A stretch of 64,000 bases of DNA. It comes from Rhizobium sp. Root1334. Lineage in GTDB: Bacteria > Pseudomonadota > Alphaproteobacteria > Rhizobiales > Rhizobiaceae. Location of the stretch: assembly GCF_001426665.1 (NCBI RefSeq), contig NZ_LMEY01000005.1:39581-103580 (forward strand), written 5' to 3'. Within the stretch, counting starts at the first letter, position 1. Each line of letters begins with the position of its first letter. The position numbers and the translations under genes were made by a program. The notes beneath the pieces are model-generated. The model had not been told where the DNA came from. It did no database searches and was given only the letters and a program-made list of their open reading frames with translations. Positions 61,357-64,000 of this stretch are shown here, piece after piece.

Positions 61357-62226
61357 ATGTATGCAATCACGGGCGCTAATGGACAAACCGGCTCTGCAAC
61401 AGTGCGCCATTTACTCAGTAAAGGCGCCTCAGTTAAGGCGATCGTGCGCAAACCAGATCAAGTCGCGCGCTGGATCGACGCTGGCGCTGAGGTCGCTGTC
61501 GTCAATCTACTTGACACAGATGCGCTCGCCAATGCGTGCCGCGGTGCGCATGGCGTCTATCTCATAAACCCACCCGCATACGGCGAACCGGACATCTTCG
61601 CGCACTCCGCGCGGGTCCACGCGTCGCTGATCGCCGCGACTGAGACCGCTGACGTTTCGCATGTGGTCGCATTGTCGTCGGTGGGTGCTCAGCACGCCGA
61701 TGGCACCGGCAATATCAGGACGACCCACGATCTGGAGCATCGGCTAGCGCGGTTCAAAGTCCCGGCGACAATCGTGCGCGCCGCGAATTTCATGGAAAAT
61801 TGGAGTTGGTCGCTTCAGCGCGTTACCTCGGAGGGCATTCTCACATCGATGTTCTCGCCGGTTTCGAAGCGTCTGCCGATGGTTTCCGTCGCGGACATCG
61901 GGAGAGTTGCGGGCGAACAGCTACTGGCGGGTACTGACGCGCCGTCGCTGATCGAGCTTCATGGGCCGAAGGATTATTCGCCGAACGATGCCGCCGCCGC
62001 TCTGAGCGAACTTGTCGGTCGCCCAGTCGAAGCCGTTCCCGTGCCTGATAATCAATGGAGCGCCATCTTCGCCGAGGCAGGGTTCTCACCGAACGCGGTC
62101 GAGGCCTTCTGCGAACTGTATCGCGGGTTCAACAGTGGGCATACTGCGTTTGAGAGCCGGGGCGTCACAATTCGTGGCGAAACGACACTCTTGGAAGCGT
62201 TACGCGACTTGATAATTTCCAAGTAA
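61357..62226 (+). CDS. NmrA-like NAD(P)-binding protein
   Basis: This 289-residue protein starts MYAITGANGQTGSATVRHLL (G-A-x-G-x-x-G), then 'HGVYLINPPAYGEPDIFAHS', 'DVSHVVALSSVGAQHADGTG', 'VPATIVRAANFMENWSWSLQ' and 'KDYSPNDAAAALSELVGRPV'. It is an NmrA/QOR2-like atypical SDR. It follows the methyltransferase by 12 nt and is the last gene of the LysR-controlled operon. This is the third SnoaL plus NmrA pairing in the window. Confidence 0.88.
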   Translation: MYAITGANGQTGSATVRHLLSKGASVKAIVRKPDQVARWIDAGAEVAVVNLLDTDALANACRGAHGVYLINPPAYGEPDIFAHSARVHASLIAATETADVSHVVALSSVGAQHADGTGNIRTTHDLEHRLARFKVPATIVRAANFMENWSWSLQRVTSEGILTSMFSPVSKRLPMVSVADIGRVAGEQLLAGTDAPSLIELHGPKDYSPNDAAAALSELVGRPVEAVPVPDNQWSAIFAEAGFSPNAVEAFCELYRGFNSGHTAFESRGVTIRGETTLLEALRDLIISK

Positions 62227-62345
62227 ACTGGCAGCAAATGTCAATCGTGCATCTGTATTGTGCGAACTAGAAAGTTGGAGAATGGCGAAACCCGGGCAAC
62301 GCCGATTGGCGATTTTATCGTGCGATTTCAGCATGGGCATCGTTA

Positions 62346-63036
62346 GTGCTAAACCTGACCTCCATCTTACAAGTGATTTGCGTTTCGGAGCAACTGAGTT
62401 TTCGACGAGCGGCGGCGATGCTTTGCGTTCCGAAATCCGCTGTGAGCCGTCGCGTTCGCAACCTTGAAGACGAACTTGGGGTCTCACTTTTCGAGCGGCA
62501 TAGTGGAGGCGTGCGCACCACCGTAGCGGGCAGTCATTCATCGACCGCGCGAGGAAGGCGTTGCTCGAACTGGATTATGCGGTGAAGGGCGCCAGACGCG
62601 CGGGCCGCGGTGCGGAGGAGGGACATCTGCGCGTAGGCACCTTCGCATCGATTGCTTTAGGTTTCGTTCACGGTCTTCTGGCGGCATATTCGGCCGAGCA
62701 TCCCGACGTCGCGATCGAGGTGGTCGAATGCGCACCTCGGGAGCAGATGGGGCGCATTAAAGAGCGCCGACTCGATGTGGCATTCATCACTGGCATCCCA
62801 ACATCGCCAGGCTTCGACTTCGAACTATTGTGGCATGAGCGGGTATTTGTGGTCGTACCCGCTGCGCATCCCCTCGCTGCGGAACAAAATGTCGTGTGGT
62901 CAACGCTTAAGAACGAGCATTTTATCGTCAGCTCAGATGAGCCTGGCCCTGAGATCCACGATTTTATCGTCAAGCAACTCTCCGAACTCGGTCATCAGCC
63001 GAAGGTGGAGCGATACCAGGTCGGTCGCGAGACGCT
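62346..63036 (+). pseudogene. LysR-family regulator, frameshifted and truncated
   Basis: A GTG at 62346 opens M-L-N-L-T-S-I-L-Q-V-I, then 'RRAAAMLCVPKSAVSRRVRN' (winged helix). Near 62533, within the stretch expected to read V-A-G-R-x-F, the frame shifts. The next frame continues 'SFIDRARKALLELDYAVKGA', 'DVAIEVVECAPREQMGRIKE' and 'FIVSSDEPGPEIHDFIVKQL', to G-R-E-T-L. There the effector domain stops abruptly at about 63036 and the sequence becomes the reverse strand of parB. About 60 C-terminal residues are missing. Confidence 0.8.
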
Positions 63037-63881
63037 TAGGCACAGTCGTAGGGCGTCGCGACCGCGACCGAGATCCACTTCCAGCCCTCGGCGGCGATGG
63101 TCTCGGCCTCCACCTTCAGCTCGTCGGCGACCAGGCGGTCGAGCAAGGCCACGTCTTCCAGCCAGCCGCCGTCGTCGCTCTGAACAGGTCGCGCATGATG
63201 ACGCCGCCCGCGTCGGCATAGGCCTCCAGCCCGACCGCTTGTCGGAGGCGCGAACCGTCGTCTCGGTCAGCATCCGGCGGATCTGGTAGGGCTCCTTGCT
63301 GTAGGAACGTGCGAGTCCTTCCCAGACCTGTTCCTGCCGGGTGTGGTCCTGGCTGACGGTGAAGGCCATCAGCTGCTCCAGGGTCATGCCGTCTTCGGCA
63401 TAGAGTTCGAGCAGGTTCTGCGATACCGCGGCGAGCCGCAGCCGCTGCTTCACCACAGCGACCGGCACGAAGAACGCCGCCGCGATATCCTCCTCGGGCT
63501 GGCCCTTCTCGCGCATCGCCTGGAAGGCGCGGAACTGGTCGAGCGAATGCAGATCGACGCGCTCTGCATTCTCGGGCAGCGAGTCTTCTTCCGCCGAGGT
63601 GGTGGCATTGGCGTCCTTGGGGATGCACGGCACCGGGGCGGTCTTGGCCAGGCGCTTCTGCTTGACGAGAAGCTCGAGCGCCCGGAAACGGCGACCGCCG
63701 GCCGGAACCTCGAACATTCCGGTCTCCACGCCATCGGCGTCAAGCACAGGCCGGACGCTGAGGCCTTGAAGCAGGCCGCGCCGCGCGATGCTCTCGGCCA
63801 ACTCCTCGATCGAGACGCCGGCCTTCACACGCCGGACGTTGGGCTGGCTCAGCACCAGCTTGTTGAAGGGGATGTCGCGCG
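63036..63881 (-). pseudogene. Plasmid-type ParB partition protein, frameshifted and truncated at both ends
   Basis: Reading leftward, 'RDIPFNKLVLSQPNVRRVKA' and 'GVSIEELAESIARRGLLQGL' begin the ParB/Spo0J CTPase domain, followed by 'FEVPAGGRRFRALELLVKQK' (G-x-R-R-x-R-A motif) and 'VVKQRLRLAAVSQNLLELYA' (DNA-binding helix). Near 63240 and again near 63190 single bases are missing; the three frames together give 'VGLEAYADAGGVIMRDLF' and 'ALLDRLVADELKVEAETIAA', then G-W-K-W. The natural start is missing (junction with a GH31 fragment at about 63881), as is the end (junction with the LysR remnant). It belongs to the long ParB proteins of rhizobial plasmids. Confidence 0.82.
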
Positions 63882-64000
63882 AGGACGTCGAACTGGTCGA
63901 GGTGTTGTCAGACCGTTTCGGCCGCCAGCCGCCGCTTCCCGACTGGGTGTATAACGGCGCGATCATCGGCCTGAAGGATGGGGAGAATTCCTTTTCGCGG
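63881..64000 (+). pseudogene. Internal fragment of a GH31 sulfoquinovosidase-like gene
   Basis: From 63887 the forward frame reads V-E-L-V-E-V-L-S-D-R-F-G-R-Q-P, then 'PLPDWVYNGAIIGLKDGENS' and F-S-R to the window end. The block G-R-Q-P-x-L-P-D-W-x-Y-x-G closely matches the segment preceding the catalytic domain of YihQ/SmoI-type sulfoquinovosidases (GH31). It begins in mid-gene at the parB junction, with no start codon or ribosome site. The rest lies outside the window. Confidence 0.6.

Noticed and set aside
1..64000. CRISPR arrays, rRNA genes or a replication origin
   Set aside because: No regularly spaced repeats, rRNA-like segments, repABC genes or iteron clusters were seen; the parB remnant alone does not show a functional partition locus.

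Overview
The window looks like accessory DNA from an alphaproteobacterium, most likely a Rhizobiales relative of Agrobacterium or Rhizobium. The pointers are an Atu4866-family secreted protein, a decayed 5-aminolevulinate synthase of the alphaproteobacterial (C4) type, a rhizobial-style ParB remnant, an IS30 copy of rhizobial type, and many AraC/LysR/TetR/LacI regulators facing small oxidoreductases. Mobile-element and partition-gene debris suggests a plasmid, secondary replicon or genomic island rather than core chromosome. This placement is inference from gene content, not from a search.

Layout. 1-5.3 kb: a leftward cluster (isochorismatase-type hydrolase, XapX membrane protein, chloroperoxidase-like hydrolase, Tat-exported amidohydrolase, DoxX, MFS exporter cut by the window edge) with a LacI regulator upstream. 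7.3-9.2 kb: two tandem paralogous AraC regulators. 9.4-12.6 kb: decay zone with a frameshifted IS30, an IS110 stub and a broken SDR. 12.7-29.8 kb: a run of regulator/enzyme cassettes (AraC-aldo/keto reductase; AraC-SnoaL-NmrA; TetR-hydrolase-SDR; TetR-hydrolase; LysR-GST-flavodoxin-reductase-like fusion; TetR-SnoaL-NmrA), several with clear palindromic operators. 30.5-38.4 kb: a prolyl oligopeptidase, a complete class C beta-lactamase, a small lipoprotein, a CPBP protease and a hydrolase/two-component operon. 38.7-45.4 kb: more oxidoreductase/regulator pairs, plus catalase and MFS remnants.

45.5-50.7 kb is a tightly overlapping operon for a ba3-type (B-family) haem-copper oxidase: diheme and triheme cytochromes c, a small one-helix protein, subunit II with an in-frame amber codon, subunit I and a second diheme cytochrome c. 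Beside it lies a hemA copy inactivated by a deletion consistent with 65 bp.

52.5-58 kb is the debris of a defence island: HNH protein, a phospholipase-D-like N-terminus fused to the tail of an Ohr protein, a frameshifted DUF6361 gene, an apparently intact HipA kinase carrying its own N-terminal AbiEi-like winged-helix domain and two matching operators, the 3' end of a DUF499 ATPase, and 35 nt after its probable stop a tRNA-Leu-shaped element with an aberrant anticodon loop. 58.2-62.2 kb is a LysR-controlled operon (hydrolase, SnoaL, methyltransferase, NmrA). The right edge is a mosaic of a broken LysR, a broken ParB truncated at both ends and an internal piece of a sulfoquinovosidase-like GH31 gene.

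The strongest candidates for something new are the single-chain AbiEi-HipA protein with duplicated operators and the tRNA-like element next to the DUF499 remnant. The recurring SnoaL-NmrA cassettes under three different regulator families are a second theme.
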